Shown one piece after another: positions 18,462 to 28,091 of a stretch of DNA of 63,319 bases. The position numbers and the translations under genes are program-made. Under the pieces are notes generated by a model. The model had not been told where the DNA came from, did not search any database, and was given only the letters and a program-made list of their open reading frames with translations. The first letter of the stretch is position 1; every line of letters begins with the position of its first letter. The stretch is from an uncultured Prevotellaceae bacterium (lineage in GTDB: Bacteria; Bacteroidota; Bacteroidia; Bacteroidales; Bacteroidaceae), in contig CADBAP010000001.1 of assembly GCA_902792685.1 (NCBI GenBank), positions 1-63,319 on the forward strand, given 5' to 3'.

Positions 18462-19376
18462 ATGAAAAAGATTATTTTTTCTTTGGCATTGTTTGCAACC
18501 TGTATGGTTGGCAATGCGCAGACACAAATCAAAGCAAACTTCCAAAAGGGAGATTCTGCCGTATATGCATCAACAATATTAATGCATGCCGGTAAAGATG
18601 TAGAATCCAAGATGAAAGCCGAAACCAATTATGTGGTACAGGATGTGCAAGCTGACGGTTATATCATCAAAACTACGATGACGGACCTGACAACAGAAGG
18701 CGACGTTGCTGACGATGTTATTTTCCAGACATTATCTATGCAGAAAGGTGTAACACTTATCATCAAAACCGACTTGAATGGCAAACCCATTAAGTTGATA
18801 AACTATGTTGATGTGAAGAATGTTTGCGCTGCATACTGCAAGAATATGGTAGAGGAGATGGCAGCAGATAATCCTGAGTTTTTCGAGCAAATGTCGAAAG
18901 AGAATATGATTGACGCGATGATTAATCAGTTGACCGAAGAAAAACTGTTGGACGATGCCGACCAAGCTACGGGCTTCTTTGCGCTTTATGGTAAGACCTT
19001 GAAGACAGGCGACGTAGAATCAAATGTGGAGCGCGGAATCAAGATCAATACCACCTATCAAGTAACTCCCATGATGGGCAAACTGACAGTTATCGGCAAG
19101 AGTGAATGCGCTATGTCAAATGAAGAAGTGAAGACGATGTTTATGGAACAAATTGACAAAGCCGGACTTCCTGCTGATCAGGCAGCTATGATCAAGGCTC
19201 AGTACGATCAGATTGCCGCAATGGGAATGGCGAAGATTGTGCTCGATGGTGAAGATACCTATTTGTTCCAAAAGAACAGTTGGCTTCAGGAATCCAAGAT
19301 GACCTACAACATGGATATGTTTGGTGAGACCATCACCAGTAACATCAATGCTTCTTGTAAATTTCTAAACAGATAA
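18462..19376 (+). CDS. Secreted protein of unknown function
   Basis: A 304-residue protein with a Sec signal (MKKIIFSLALFATCMVGNAQ). The mature region alternates strands and helices and contains Met-rich acidic stretches. I recognise no enzyme motif. Its start is 11 bp after the proS stop, so it is likely cotranscribed. The shape (signal peptide, then about 280 residues of beta-rich sequence) fits a periplasmic or outer-membrane-associated protein common in Prevotella. Confidence 0.75.
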   Translation: MKKIIFSLALFATCMVGNAQTQIKANFQKGDSAVYASTILMHAGKDVESKMKAETNYVVQDVQADGYIIKTTMTDLTTEGDVADDVIFQTLSMQKGVTLIIKTDLNGKPIKLINYVDVKNVCAAYCKNMVEEMAADNPEFFEQMSKENMIDAMINQLTEEKLLDDADQATGFFALYGKTLKTGDVESNVERGIKINTTYQVTPMMGKLTVIGKSECAMSNEEVKTMFMEQIDKAGLPADQAAMIKAQYDQIAAMGMAKIVLDGEDTYLFQKNSWLQESKMTYNMDMFGETITSNINASCKFLNR

Positions 19377-19383
19377 GAAGTTT

Positions 19384-20241
19384 TCATAAGACCCTCGCAA
19401 CGCGAATACCAATCAGGTATTGACGGCGAGCCAGATAGTCGTAGAGGAGCATCGGTTCTTCTACGACTTTTTTATGTATCGACGAAGCATTGAGCAAATG
19501 CAACCCGTCGCTCTTCCAAACAGCTATACCCAAATGGGTGGTATCCAGGTTTTTCTTATTTGTTACCAATGCTAAAATATCACCATCATGAATTGTCTCA
19601 CGAAGCAGTTGTGTATTTTTAACTGATGCCTTAGGGATATAACGAACAGCTGTGCCATTCGTTGCATCTTCTATTGTCTTCAAAGCAGCCACACGTTCCG
19701 GATGATGACGCAACATATCATAAAGGTTTGGGTTACTGCTCATGTAATTAATCTTCAGTTTCTGAACAGCCGTAAACGGAGGATTCGGACAATCTATCTC
19801 TTTCACAAATCCCATTCGGGCATTATCCGTCACCCACCATTGATAATAATGCAAACGGTTCTCGTATGCCAGTTGTCCATCCCGATAACGGATATCTTGC
19901 AAAGTTTTTTTGAACGCAGCAAAATCTGTTTTACCAGCTTTCACACATTGCGTAAGCGCTAAAGCATACTCAAGAAACGTTGTACAATCCACCTCGTACA
20001 AGTTGACAACCAGCCGCTCGTCGTCTGTTCGATCGAGTGTATGTCCCACATACGGGAAACCAATGAAACGACGTGCAATCTGAAGGAACAACTCTGCCCC
20101 ACTCATCTTTTTCTGTTGTCCATTCATCTCAGACAGTATTTTCACTACCAATACCGAATCTTTCTTCTGTGCAAAACCTACAGATGAAAAGACAAACATA
20201 ATAATAAATAAGGTGATGTACTTGAATTGATAATGATACAT
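19384..20241 (-). CDS. DUF1460 family amidase-like exported protein
   Basis: A 285-residue protein with a signal peptide ending near GFAQ. Features of the DUF1460 (PF07313) NlpC/P60-like fold are visible: a nucleophile candidate Cys in YEVDCTTFLEYALAL, and a His in DTTHLGIAVW placed as in cysteine peptidases, plus GDILALVTN. Members act on peptidoglycan fragments (N-acetylmuramoyl-L-alanine amidase-like). It converges on the gene at 18462 with a 7-bp gap and lies just downstream of the DUF4421 gene, from which it is separated by a 7-bp-unit repeat. Confidence 0.85.
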   Translation of the reverse strand: MYHYQFKYITLFIIMFVFSSVGFAQKKDSVLVVKILSEMNGQQKKMSGAELFLQIARRFIGFPYVGHTLDRTDDERLVVNLYEVDCTTFLEYALALTQCVKAGKTDFAAFKKTLQDIRYRDGQLAYENRLHYYQWWVTDNARMGFVKEIDCPNPPFTAVQKLKINYMSSNPNLYDMLRHHPERVAALKTIEDATNGTAVRYIPKASVKNTQLLRETIHDGDILALVTNKKNLDTTHLGIAVWKSDGLHLLNASSIHKKVVEEPMLLYDYLARRQYLIGIRVARVL

Positions 20242-20269
20242 TGTGAATTATGAATTGTGAATTGATTAT
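20242..20269. repeat. Degenerate 7-bp tandem repeat TGTGAAT x4
   Basis: Units TGTGAAT, TATGAAT, TGTGAAT, TGATTAT occupy the short gap between two minus-strand genes and run up to the stop codon of the DUF4421 gene. Confidence 0.75.
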
Positions 20270-21477
20270 TTCTTCTTCCCCATCCAACGATATTCCTTCT
20301 TTCTGCCAAAGTTTACACCAAAGTAGATGTTAACACTTCCAAAAAGATTGTTGGTAGAGAACGTACTCTTGTGATAATTATATACATGCAGGATGCCGCT
20401 GATACCAGCAAACCAGCGTGTATTATTATAGACAATTCCCATGCGCCCTATACCGTCTATATTAAGTTTGTTGAAGGAGAAATTACGGAAAGAGAAACCG
20501 TGTTCTTTCAGGTCTCCTGATGAACGTTTGTAGCCTAATCCAACGGACAAGGATGTAGCCATGAGCCAGTTTTTGGCAAACACCCAGTTGTAAGCATATC
20601 CTCCTGTAAATGCAACATCAATGTATTTAACAGTTCCGAATCGGAGAGCCGTATCGATGGGAACCTCTATATCCGGAAGATGCTCCTTGAAAAACTGATC
20701 CAAACGTTCAAAATCAACTGATAGCTTATGACGGGTATATGAAATACCGGCAATAGGTGTACCAGCACTTCGACGCTGAACAGTTGATTGTGCGAAGGCT
20801 GCAGGGTAAGAGAATCTCCTATGGTTGAACACATAGTACATGTTGATACCCTTAACCGTTGACTTCACACCCTTGAATTCAAGCCCTTCCAATCGCGACG
20901 CATCGATGCCGGGTCCTAAGTCAATATCACGAAATTTAAAGTCGTCACCAACATCCCGAAAATAAAAGTCAACCCCTAACATAGAGGTATAAAGACTCAT
21001 GTCGTACTGTTTGCTGGTAGTCTTACCATGAGATACATGGATATTCCGGACGTCAAGTGTGTAACCGAAGAAAGCCCATCGCCAACCGAAATAAGGACCA
21101 ATACGAATGCTGGGTTCAGGCGCGAACGCATAACTTTGTCCAGATTCCGTATTTACACGATACACTTCATAACTGTTCGTGTTCTGAATCATTGCCGTAA
21201 AATCGAAACGTTGTGGTTCGATATACGTTGTATCAATATCGGTAAATTCCTTGAAAAACTTTCCGATGGTCTTACCCACTTTCTTTAAGAAAGAGGGTTT
21301 CTTGACGCTATCGGGATGTTGCCATTGTGGTTGGGAAAATGTTAGCGTTGGCAAAAGCGAATCGACGACAATCGTATCACTGTCTTCCGGTATAGAGGCA
21401 CCAATAGCTGTCGTCATCATCAATGACAAACAACAGCAGAGACAGATACGATATGTTTTATTCGCTATCACGATCAT
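20266..21477 (-). CDS. DUF4421 family outer-membrane beta-barrel-like protein
   Basis: A 403-residue exported protein with a Cys-rich hydrophobic signal (ICLCCCLSLMMTTAIGA). The body is made of alternating aromatic-rich amphipathic strands (for example PSIRIGPYFGWRWAFFGYTL and WFAGISGILHVYNYH) ending in YFGVNFGRKKEYRWMGKKK, the layout of DUF4421 proteins of Bacteroidetes. The function is unknown and a porin-like outer-membrane location is inferred. It lies 10 bp downstream of the oxidoreductase gene. Confidence 0.82.
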   Translation of the reverse strand: MIVIANKTYRICLCCCLSLMMTTAIGASIPEDSDTIVVDSLLPTLTFSQPQWQHPDSVKKPSFLKKVGKTIGKFFKEFTDIDTTYIEPQRFDFTAMIQNTNSYEVYRVNTESGQSYAFAPEPSIRIGPYFGWRWAFFGYTLDVRNIHVSHGKTTSKQYDMSLYTSMLGVDFYFRDVGDDFKFRDIDLGPGIDASRLEGLEFKGVKSTVKGINMYYVFNHRRFSYPAAFAQSTVQRRSAGTPIAGISYTRHKLSVDFERLDQFFKEHLPDIEVPIDTALRFGTVKYIDVAFTGGYAYNWVFAKNWLMATSLSVGLGYKRSSGDLKEHGFSFRNFSFNKLNIDGIGRMGIVYNNTRWFAGISGILHVYNYHKSTFSTNNLFGSVNIYFGVNFGRKKEYRWMGKKK

Positions 21478-21487
21478 TAAGCATTAT

Positions 21488-22471
21488 TCAAAACTTTCCC
21501 AACGTTCGGTCAAGGACCCAGTTCACAGGAGTAGCACTCACACTTGTACATGTACAAATGCCAAACCCCTGCAGCGCTTCCGTCACAGCACGAATCAGCG
21601 GCAGTTGTACAAATGCCGGGTTGGGAACTTCAATGGTAGTAGTTCCCCCGTTCGTATGAAGTTGTATCGGTTCGAAGTTAAACACCGAGAAACATAATAC
21701 CCCCTTGTCACCAATCACCTCTATGCAATCTTCTTGCGCACTCTCATGACCCACGAAGCACCAGGAACCGCTGCCGTGAATACCACTTTCAAAACTGAAT
21801 ACGGCACTCACCGTATCTTCGGCTTCATATAAACCTCTACGATTGGCATAATAGCCGTGCGCACGAATGATGATGCCAAACAACTCCTGCAGAATGTCTA
21901 TCTGGTGAGGAGCCATATCATAGAAGTATCCTCCACCTGCAAGCTGGGGTTGCACACGCCAAGGCAATCGGCCATTTTTGGCAAAATCCTCCTCGCGCGG
22001 CGGACAGGAATAGCGAACCTGTACGGTCATCACCTTGCCGATTGAGCCGTTTTCAATCAGTTCTTTCACCTTTTGGAAATATGGAAGATATCGTCTGTAG
22101 TAAGCTACATAACAAGGTACACCTGTTTGTTCGCTAATGCGATTGATGCGTACACAGTCGTCATACGTCGATGCCAAAGGCTTTTCCACATATACAGGTT
22201 TTCCTGCCTGCATCGCCATAATCGCGTAGGTGGCATGCGATGAAGGAGGCGTAGCTATATAGATGGCATTGACCTCCGAGTCGTTGATGAGTTCCAACGC
22301 ATCTGTGTACCATCGCCTGATACCATGTCGTTCTGCATACGAACGGGCACGCTGTTCGCTGCGACTCATCACAGCTTCTATGTGCGACCCTTCCACTTCA
22401 TTGAAGGCCGGTCCTGACTTTCTTTCTGTGACATCGCCGCAGCCAATGAATCCCCAACTGATTTCTTTCAT
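21488..22471 (-). CDS. Gfo/Idh/MocA family oxidoreductase
   Basis: A 327-residue NAD(P)-dependent dehydrogenase. The N-terminal Rossmann motif is FIGCGDVTERKSGPAF, followed by the family hallmark VEKPLA near residue 95 and the C-terminal substrate domain with GGGYFYDMAPHQIDIL, where the catalytic His follows AP. These enzymes oxidise or reduce sugars and inositols; the substrate cannot be read from the sequence. A minus-strand TATCTTTG element is at 22496-22503. Confidence 0.92.
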   Translation of the reverse strand: MKEISWGFIGCGDVTERKSGPAFNEVEGSHIEAVMSRSEQRARSYAERHGIRRWYTDALELINDSEVNAIYIATPPSSHATYAIMAMQAGKPVYVEKPLASTYDDCVRINRISEQTGVPCYVAYYRRYLPYFQKVKELIENGSIGKVMTVQVRYSCPPREEDFAKNGRLPWRVQPQLAGGGYFYDMAPHQIDILQELFGIIIRAHGYYANRRGLYEAEDTVSAVFSFESGIHGSGSWCFVGHESAQEDCIEVIGDKGVLCFSVFNFEPIQLHTNGGTTTIEVPNPAFVQLPLIRAVTEALQGFGICTCTSVSATPVNWVLDRTLGKF

Positions 22472-22495
22472 GACCTTATTTTATTATTTAATATG

Positions 22496-22503
22496 CAAAG
22501 ATA
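22496..22503 (-). promoter_or_regulatory. -7 element TATCTTTG for the Gfo/Idh/MocA gene
   Basis: Read on the minus strand this is an exact TAnnTTTG, 25 bp from the start codon at 22471. Confidence 0.65.
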
Positions 22504-22548
22504 TAGAAAAAAAATGGTTGAAGAACAAAATGACCGACATATTTTTAT

Positions 22549-22556
22549 TATCTTTG
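22549..22556 (+). promoter_or_regulatory. -7 element TATCTTTG for engB
   Basis: Exact TAnnTTTG 20 bp upstream of the start at 22577; the transcript would have a very short leader. No good TTTG at -33. Confidence 0.65.
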
Positions 22557-22576
22557 CAAAATAAAACCATATTCAT

Positions 22577-23179
22577 ATGATTATCAAAAAATCTGAATTC
22601 GTTATATCAGCACCACGCGAATCGATGTGTCCCAAGGACGGAAAGCCAGAATATGCCTTCATCGGACGCTCCAATGTGGGCAAATCAAGTCTCATTAACA
22701 TGCTTTGCAACCATAAAGGATTGGCAAAGACGAGTGCAACACCAGGAAAAACACTCCTCATCAACCATTTCATCATCAATGATGAATGGTATCTGGTTGA
22801 CTTGCCAGGATACGGATTTGCCAAACGGTCTAAGAGCGTACAGCAACAACTCGACCAGATGATTCGTGGCTATATCCTGCAGCGCCAGCAATTGGTGAAT
22901 GTGTTTGTACTCATCGATATCCGTCACGAACAACAGAAAAATGACCGTGAATTTATTGATTGGCTGGGCATGAGTGGCATTCCCTTCTCTATCGTTTTCA
23001 CCAAAGCCGACAAGCTGTCGCCGTCGAAAGCAAAGTCGAACGTACTCTTATGGATGAACACCTTGAAAGATGCGTGGGAGGAGCTTCCACCCTATTTCAT
23101 CACCAGTTCTGATAAGAAATCCGGTCGAGATGAGGTCCTCGATTACATAGAAAAAATCAACAATTCGCTTGACAAATAA
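22577..23179 (+). CDS. engB: Ribosome biogenesis GTPase YihA/YsxC (EngB)
   Basis: A 200-residue TRAFAC-class GTPase needed for 50S subunit assembly. G1 [13 protein letters not shown]2 region TSATPGKT, G3 DLPGYG, G4 FTKADKL and G5 TSSDKKSG are all intact. The length is standard. It is divergent from the oxidoreductase gene and followed 21 bp later by an ABC-F gene, together forming a translation-related cluster with the downstream rRNA/tRNA methyltransferase. Confidence 0.97.
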   Translation: MIIKKSEFVISAPRESMCPKDGKPEYAFIGRSNVGKSSLINMLCNHKGLAKTSATPGKTLLINHFIINDEWYLVDLPGYGFAKRSKSVQQQLDQMIRGYILQRQQLVNVFVLIDIRHEQQKNDREFIDWLGMSGIPFSIVFTKADKLSPSKAKSNVLLWMNTLKDAWEELPPYFITSSDKKSGRDEVLDYIEKINNSLDK

Positions 23180-23200
23180 TTAAGCTTTACGCATTAAATT

Positions 23201-25009
23201 ATGCCCACTCCTTATCTTGATGTCCAGAAACTTACCAAATCGTTTGGCGCATTGGTGCTCTTCGACCAGATATCGTTTTCCATTGCTGAAGGACAACGAG
23301 TAGGACTCATCGCACAAAACGGAACAGGTAAGTCAACACTCCTTTCCGTACTCACAGGTAAGGACGGATATGACGACGGAAGCATTATCTACCGCAACGA
23401 CCTGCGTATCGGTTATTTGGAACAGGCACCTGTGTTTGATCCGGAAGAAAGTGTGTTGGATGCCTGTTTCAACCACCAAGGAAATCCGGAAAAGGTGCTG
23501 AAAGCGAAGCAGATTCTCACTCAGCTGAAAATCAAAGACCTGAACCAGCCGATGGGACAATTGTCTGGTGGTCAGCAGAAACGCGTGGCTCTTGCCAATG
23601 TGCTCATCACGGAACCCGACTTTCTCATTCTAGATGAACCGACCAACCATCTGGACCTCGAAATGATTGAATGGCTGGAAGGATTTTTGTCACGCGGCAA
23701 TAAGACTCTGCTGATGGTGACGCACGACCGTTTCTTCCTTGATCGCGTCTGTAATCTCATTCTAGAACTCGACAATCGCACCATCTATACCTACCGAGGC
23801 AACTACACTTATTTCTTAGAGAAACGGCAGGAACGTATTGACAATACACGAGCCGAAATCGCTCGCGCCAATAATCTCTATCGTACGGAATTAGAATGGA
23901 TGCGCCGTATGCCACAGGCTCGTGGACATAAGGCCCGCTATCGCGAAGAGGCGTTCTACGAACTGGAAAAGGTGGCGAAACAACGCATCGAGGAACGACA
24001 GATTCGGCTGAAAGCTAATAAAGTGTATATCGGCTCCAAGATTTTCGAATGTCAATACGTCAGCAAGAGTTTCCCAGCATCAATCACTAAGTCCTCAGCA
24101 CCTATTACTATTGTAAAAAACTTCTATTACAATTTCGCCCGCTTCGAGAAGATGGGTATTGTTGGAAACAACGGTACGGGAAAATCCACCTTTATCAAGA
24201 TGCTGTTGGGAGAAGTAGCTCCTGACAGTGGACGATTCGATATTGGCGAAACGGTTCGGTTTGGTTATTTCTCACAAGAAGGTCTTCAGTTCCGTGATGA
24301 TCAGAAAGTCATCGATGTGGTCAGAGCTATTGCCGACTACATTGACATTGGTGGCGGGCGGCATCTTTCAGCATCACAGTTTTTACAGCACTTCCTTTTT
24401 TCTCCGGAACAGCAGTATAATTACGTCAACACCCTCAGCGGCGGTGAAAAAAGGAAACTGTACCTATGCACCGTTCTCATGCGCAATCCCAATTTCCTTG
24501 TGCTCGACGAACCTACTAACGACCTCGATATTCAAACCCTACAGGTGCTGGAGGAATACCTGCAAGACTTTCCTGGCTGCGTTATTATCGTTAGCCACGA
24601 CCGTTATTTTATGGATAAGGTCGTAGATCATCTGCTAATCTTCAAAGGCGATGGTATCATACAAGACTTTCCTGGCAACTACACGCAATACAGAGAGTGG
24701 ATGAAAGCACTTCCTCGTCCCTCGCAACCCAAAGAGAACCGAAGTGATCCTCAAGTCTCTTCTCCTAAGATGAAAGCCGGAGGCGACTCCTCTTCCAAGC
24801 GCAAGCTATCCTACAAGGAAAAGCGTGAGATGGAACAGTTGGAGATCGATATTGAATCACTCGAAACAGAAAAGAAACAGTTAGAGGAAGAACTTTGTAG
24901 CGGTACACTTTCTATTGACGAACTGACTGAGAAAAGCAAACGGCTTCCCAAACTGCAAGAAGAACTTGATGAAAAATCCATGCGCTGGCTGGAACTTTCT
25001 GATATATAA
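23201..25009 (+). CDS. ABC-F ATPase, Uup-like
   Basis: A 602-residue soluble twin-cassette protein of the ABC-F group, which act on ribosomes or nucleic acids. Cassette 1 has AQNGTGKST, LSGGQQKR and LDEPTNHLD; cassette 2 has GNNGTGKST, LSGGEKRK and LDEPTNDLD; both switch His residues are in SHDR/THDR contexts. The inter-cassette linker is basic (about residues 225-275). A charged C-terminal coiled coil (about 530-600, REMEQLEIDIESLETEKKQL) is the Uup mark. All catalytic motifs are intact, unlike the second ABC-F in this window (37429). Confidence 0.92.
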   Translation: MPTPYLDVQKLTKSFGALVLFDQISFSIAEGQRVGLIAQNGTGKSTLLSVLTGKDGYDDGSIIYRNDLRIGYLEQAPVFDPEESVLDACFNHQGNPEKVLKAKQILTQLKIKDLNQPMGQLSGGQQKRVALANVLITEPDFLILDEPTNHLDLEMIEWLEGFLSRGNKTLLMVTHDRFFLDRVCNLILELDNRTIYTYRGNYTYFLEKRQERIDNTRAEIARANNLYRTELEWMRRMPQARGHKARYREEAFYELEKVAKQRIEERQIRLKANKVYIGSKIFECQYVSKSFPASITKSSAPITIVKNFYYNFARFEKMGIVGNNGTGKSTFIKMLLGEVAPDSGRFDIGETVRFGYFSQEGLQFRDDQKVIDVVRAIADYIDIGGGRHLSASQFLQHFLFSPEQQYNYVNTLSGGEKRKLYLCTVLMRNPNFLVLDEPTNDLDIQTLQVLEEYLQDFPGCVIIVSHDRYFMDKVVDHLLIFKGDGIIQDFPGNYTQYREWMKALPRPSQPKENRSDPQVSSPKMKAGGDSSSKRKLSYKEKREMEQLEIDIESLETEKKQLEEELCSGTLSIDELTEKSKRLPKLQEELDEKSMRWLELSDI

Positions 25010-25018
25010 AAATTCCCC

Positions 25019-25825
25019 ATGCCTATCATACAAATCACATCCCTCGACCATCCTGGTATTGACATCTTCTGCCGACTGACCGAAGCACAACTGCGCAATA
25101 AGAAAGAAACCTCAGCAGGCATCTTCATTGCGGAGAGTCCGAAAGTTATTCATGTGGCACTCGATGCGGGCTTCACCCCAGTAGCCCTACTTTGCGAAAA
25201 AAAGCATATCACGGGCGATGCAGCAGCTCTTATCACACGTTGCGGAGATATACCTATTTATACGGGGAACAGAGAACTGCTGGCGCAACTCACAGGCTAT
25301 ACGTTGACACGAGGGGTACTCTGTGCAATGCGTCGGCCACAGTTCCCTACCCTTCAAGACATCTGTGCTGATGCTCATCGTTTGGCTGTCATCAAAGGTG
25401 TTGTCGATACCACGAACATCGGAGCCATCTTCCGTTCTGCTGCCGCTTTAGGCATCGACGGAATCCTAATCACACCCGACAGTTGTGACCCGCTCAACCG
25501 TCGAGCCGTTCGTGTATCGATGGGATCCGTCTTTCTGGTTCCATGGACGTGGTTGGATGAACCAATTGAAACATTATCCACACAATACAACTTCCGAACG
25601 GTAGCGATGGCCCTCACCGACGTGTCTCTGCCCATCAACCATCCCGTCTTTGCCAAAGAAATGCGATTAGCTATCATACTCGGAACCGAAGGCGACGGAC
25701 TTCCCACCGAAGTCATCGCCCAGGCCGACTATGTGGCGCGCATCCCAATGTCACATCAAGTCGATTCTCTGAATGTTGCTGCCGCCTCTGCTGTCGCATT
25801 CTGGGAATTGAGATTTAAAAAGTAA
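25019..25825 (+). CDS. TrmH/SpoU-family RNA 2'-O-methyltransferase
   Basis: A 268-residue SPOUT methyltransferase. An N-terminal substrate-binding region (about 1-110, with FIAESPKVIHVAL) precedes the knotted domain, which shows motif 1 TTNIGAIFRSAAALG, motif 2 LAIILGTEGDGL and motif 3 IPMSHQVDSLNVAAASAV. The start is 9 bp after the ABC-F stop, so the two are probably cotranscribed. The target nucleotide (rRNA or tRNA) cannot be fixed from sequence alone. Confidence 0.9.
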   Translation: MPIIQITSLDHPGIDIFCRLTEAQLRNKKETSAGIFIAESPKVIHVALDAGFTPVALLCEKKHITGDAAALITRCGDIPIYTGNRELLAQLTGYTLTRGVLCAMRRPQFPTLQDICADAHRLAVIKGVVDTTNIGAIFRSAAALGIDGILITPDSCDPLNRRAVRVSMGSVFLVPWTWLDEPIETLSTQYNFRTVAMALTDVSLPINHPVFAKEMRLAIILGTEGDGLPTEVIAQADYVARIPMSHQVDSLNVAAASAVAFWELRFKK

Positions 25826-25877
25826 GATGTGGGAGTGAGAAGGAAGAATATTGCTAAACAATGTTAAGAAAAGAAAT

Positions 25878-25905
25878 ATTCTCAATTCTCAATTCTCAAT
25901 TCTCA
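25878..25905. repeat. 7-bp tandem repeat ATTCTCA x4
   Basis: Four exact units directly upstream of the rho promoter, reaching into the place of the -33 element. Confidence 0.85.
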
Positions 25906-25916
25906 ATAATTATTTG

Positions 25917-25924
25917 TACTTTTG
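25917..25924 (+). promoter_or_regulatory. -7 element TACTTTTG for rho
   Basis: Exact TAnnTTTG, 79 bp upstream of the rho start. The -33 position falls at the end of the ATTCTCA array rather than on a TTTG. Confidence 0.65.
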
Positions 25925-25945
25925 CACCCGTTATCAAACACGCAG

Positions 25946-25972
25946 AAGGTGTTTACATTCTGAAAACGCCTT
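25946..25972 (+). promoter_or_regulatory. Hairpin in the rho leader
   Basis: AAGGTGTTT pairs with AAACGCCTT (nine pairs, one G-U) around a 9-base loop in the 5' leader of rho. Rho mRNAs are often autoregulated in the leader in other bacteria, so this is a candidate control element. Confidence 0.45.
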
Positions 25973-26003
25973 TATTCAATCACAATTTTTTATACAATTT
26001 TAG

Positions 26004-27995
26004 ATGTTAAGCAAAGAAGATTTATTAGCAAAGGATATTCCTGAGCTTGAGAGTATTGCACAGCAAATGGAAGCTGAATACAAACCGTCCGACGACAAGG
26101 AGACGATTATATATGCAATTCTTGACAAACAGGCTATTGCTGCCGTTTCAGCACCGAAACGCAAGAGAACCCGTATTGCCAAGAAAGATACCGATCGTGT
26201 TTATAGTGTGAATGGTAAGGAAGGCGAGAACTTTGATGTAAAGAAGAACAAGCCTTCTGCCGAGGCAATGCCTTTGTTCAAGGATGAGGTACCTGCTGAA
26301 CCTGAGAAGAAAAAGACCAGGAAGACAACAGCGAAGAAAACCGAAAATGCAGAAGAATCCGCTGAAGTTCCTGTTGCCGTTGAACCGGCAGAGGTTCCTG
26401 TAGAAAAACCAGCACCCAAGAAAAGAGGTCGTAAGTCGAAAGCTGAATTGGCTGCGATTGCTGCTGCAGAAGAGGCACGAAAAGCTGCTGAAGCTGCTGA
26501 AACTGCTGCTGCCGAAAACGAGGAACCGGTTGCAGAAGAGACTCCTGCCGAGGAGCCATTCGTTCCTGAAGCAGCCTTTGGTAGCGGTAGCAACGGTGAT
26601 GAAAGCAACGACACAAATCTCCTTGCACAGTTGCAGGCAAAGGTAAATGCACACAACGAGGCAGAAGCAGAAAGTCGTACAGCTATCGCCAATGGCATCT
26701 GGGAAGGCGATCCTGGTGATGGTACCGACTTCATTACCATCGTTGACCTGCCTATCGAAGACCAGGGAGCAATGCCCTCGTTTGATATTTTCGACAATCC
26801 GACAACACCTGTTGCCTCGATGTCAAATGATTATCAGACAAGCACAAAGCCACAGAAGGCGCCAGCCTATAACTTTGAAGACCTGATAGCTGCCAACGGT
26901 GTACTGGAAGTGATGCAAGATGGTTATGGATTCTTGCGTTCAAGCGACTACAACTACCTGTCTTCACCCGATGATGTATATGTTTCCACCAACCAGATCA
27001 AACGTTATAACTTGAAGACAGGCGATGTGGTTGAGTGTCATGTGCGTCCGCCACACGATGGCGAGAAGTATTTCCCACTGACCAGCATCGACAAAATCAA
27101 CGGACGACTCACATCGGAAGTGCGCGACCGCATCCCCTTCGAACACCTCACGCCTCTATTCCCTGATGAGAAGTTTACCCTCTGCGGTGATATGAAAACC
27201 ACCAATATGAGTACGCGCATCGTCGATCTCTTCTCACCGATTGGTAAAGGACAGCGTGCCCTGATTGTGGCTCAACCGAAAACGGGTAAGACTATCTTGA
27301 TGAAGGATGTCGCCAACGCCATCGCAGCTAACCATCCGGAGGCTTATATCATGATGCTGCTCATCGACGAGCGTCCTGAAGAGGTTACCGATATGGCACG
27401 TACTGTAAACGCAGAGGTTATCGCATCAACTTTTGACGAACCTGCTGAGCGTCACGTAAAGATTGCCGGCATCGTTTTGGAGAAGGCAAAGCGCATGGTG
27501 GAATGCGGTCACGATGTGGTAATATTCCTCGACTCTATCACTCGTTTGGCTCGTGCTTATAACACCGTTGCTCCTGCGAGCGGAAAAGTGCTTACAGGTG
27601 GTGTTGATGCTAACGCCCTGCAGAAACCGAAGCGTTTCTTTGGTGCAGCCCGTAACATCGAAGGCGGCGGTTCACTCACCATCATAGCCACAGCTCTTGT
27701 TGATACAGGTTCCAAGATGGATGAAGTTATCTTTGAGGAATTCAAGGGAACCGGTAACTCTGAGATTCAGCTCGACCGTTCATTGTCCAACAAGCGTATC
27801 TTCCCCGCCGTTAACCTCGTACAGTCAAGTACGCGTCGCGACGACCTGCTGCAGGACAAGACAACGCTCGACCGTATGTGGATTCTCCGCAAGTATATAT
27901 CTGATATGAATCCGATAGAGGCCATGAACACTATTCACGACCGAATGGAAAAGACCAAGGACAACGACGAGTTCCTCCTTTCCATGAATTCATAA
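26004..27995 (+). CDS. rho: Transcription termination factor Rho with long N-terminal insertion
   Basis: A 663-residue hexameric RNA helicase. The C-terminal core (about 290-663) carries the OSB RNA-binding domain ([15 protein letters not shown]), P-loop [11 protein letters not shown], Walker [16 protein letters not shown], and the Q/R-loop region. Between a short N-terminal helix domain (about 1-55) and the core is a low-complexity stretch of about 220 residues rich in Ala, Lys, Glu and Pro (for example [20 protein letters not shown]). Long disordered Rho insertions are known in Bacteroidetes; in B. thetaiotaomicron the region is reported to drive condensate formation. A strong terminator follows. 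Confidence 0.97.
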   Translation: MLSKEDLLAKDIPELESIAQQMEAEYKPSDDKETIIYAILDKQAIAAVSAPKRKRTRIAKKDTDRVYSVNGKEGENFDVKKNKPSAEAMPLFKDEVPAEPEKKKTRKTTAKKTENAEESAEVPVAVEPAEVPVEKPAPKKRGRKSKAELAAIAAAEEARKAAEAAETAAAENEEPVAEETPAEEPFVPEAAFGSGSNGDESNDTNLLAQLQAKVNAHNEAEAESRTAIANGIWEGDPGDGTDFITIVDLPIEDQGAMPSFDIFDNPTTPVASMSNDYQTSTKPQKAPAYNFEDLIAANGVLEVMQDGYGFLRSSDYNYLSSPDDVYVSTNQIKRYNLKTGDVVECHVRPPHDGEKYFPLTSIDKINGRLTSEVRDRIPFEHLTPLFPDEKFTLCGDMKTTNMSTRIVDLFSPIGKGQRALIVAQPKTGKTILMKDVANAIAANHPEAYIMMLLIDERPEEVTDMARTVNAEVIASTFDEPAERHVKIAGIVLEKAKRMVECGHDVVIFLDSITRLARAYNTVAPASGKVLTGGVDANALQKPKRFFGAARNIEGGGSLTIIATALVDTGSKMDEVIFEEFKGTGNSEIQLDRSLSNKRIFPAVNLVQSSTRRDDLLQDKTTLDRMWILRKYISDMNPIEAMNTIHDRMEKTKDNDEFLLSMNS

Positions 27996-28020
27996 TTCAA
28001 GAAGAATACAAACAGAAACT

Positions 28021-28048
28021 AAAAAAGACCACAATCGTGGTCTTTTTT
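28021..28048. terminator. Bidirectional intrinsic terminator after rho
   Basis: AAAAAA-GACCAC-AATC-GTGGTC-TTTTTT: a perfect 6-bp GC-rich stem (12 with the A/T flanks) and a 4-base loop between rho and the convergent nitroreductase gene. Confidence 0.92.
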
Positions 28049-28091
28049 GTTATCAGATTTCCTACGGACAAACCATGAGACACATTTGTCG

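Noticed and set aside
26201..26797. Minus-strand Ser/Ala-rich reading frame of 198 residues opposite rho
   Set aside because: It is the shadow of the low-complexity Ala/Lys/Glu-coding region of rho; its composition explains the open frame.
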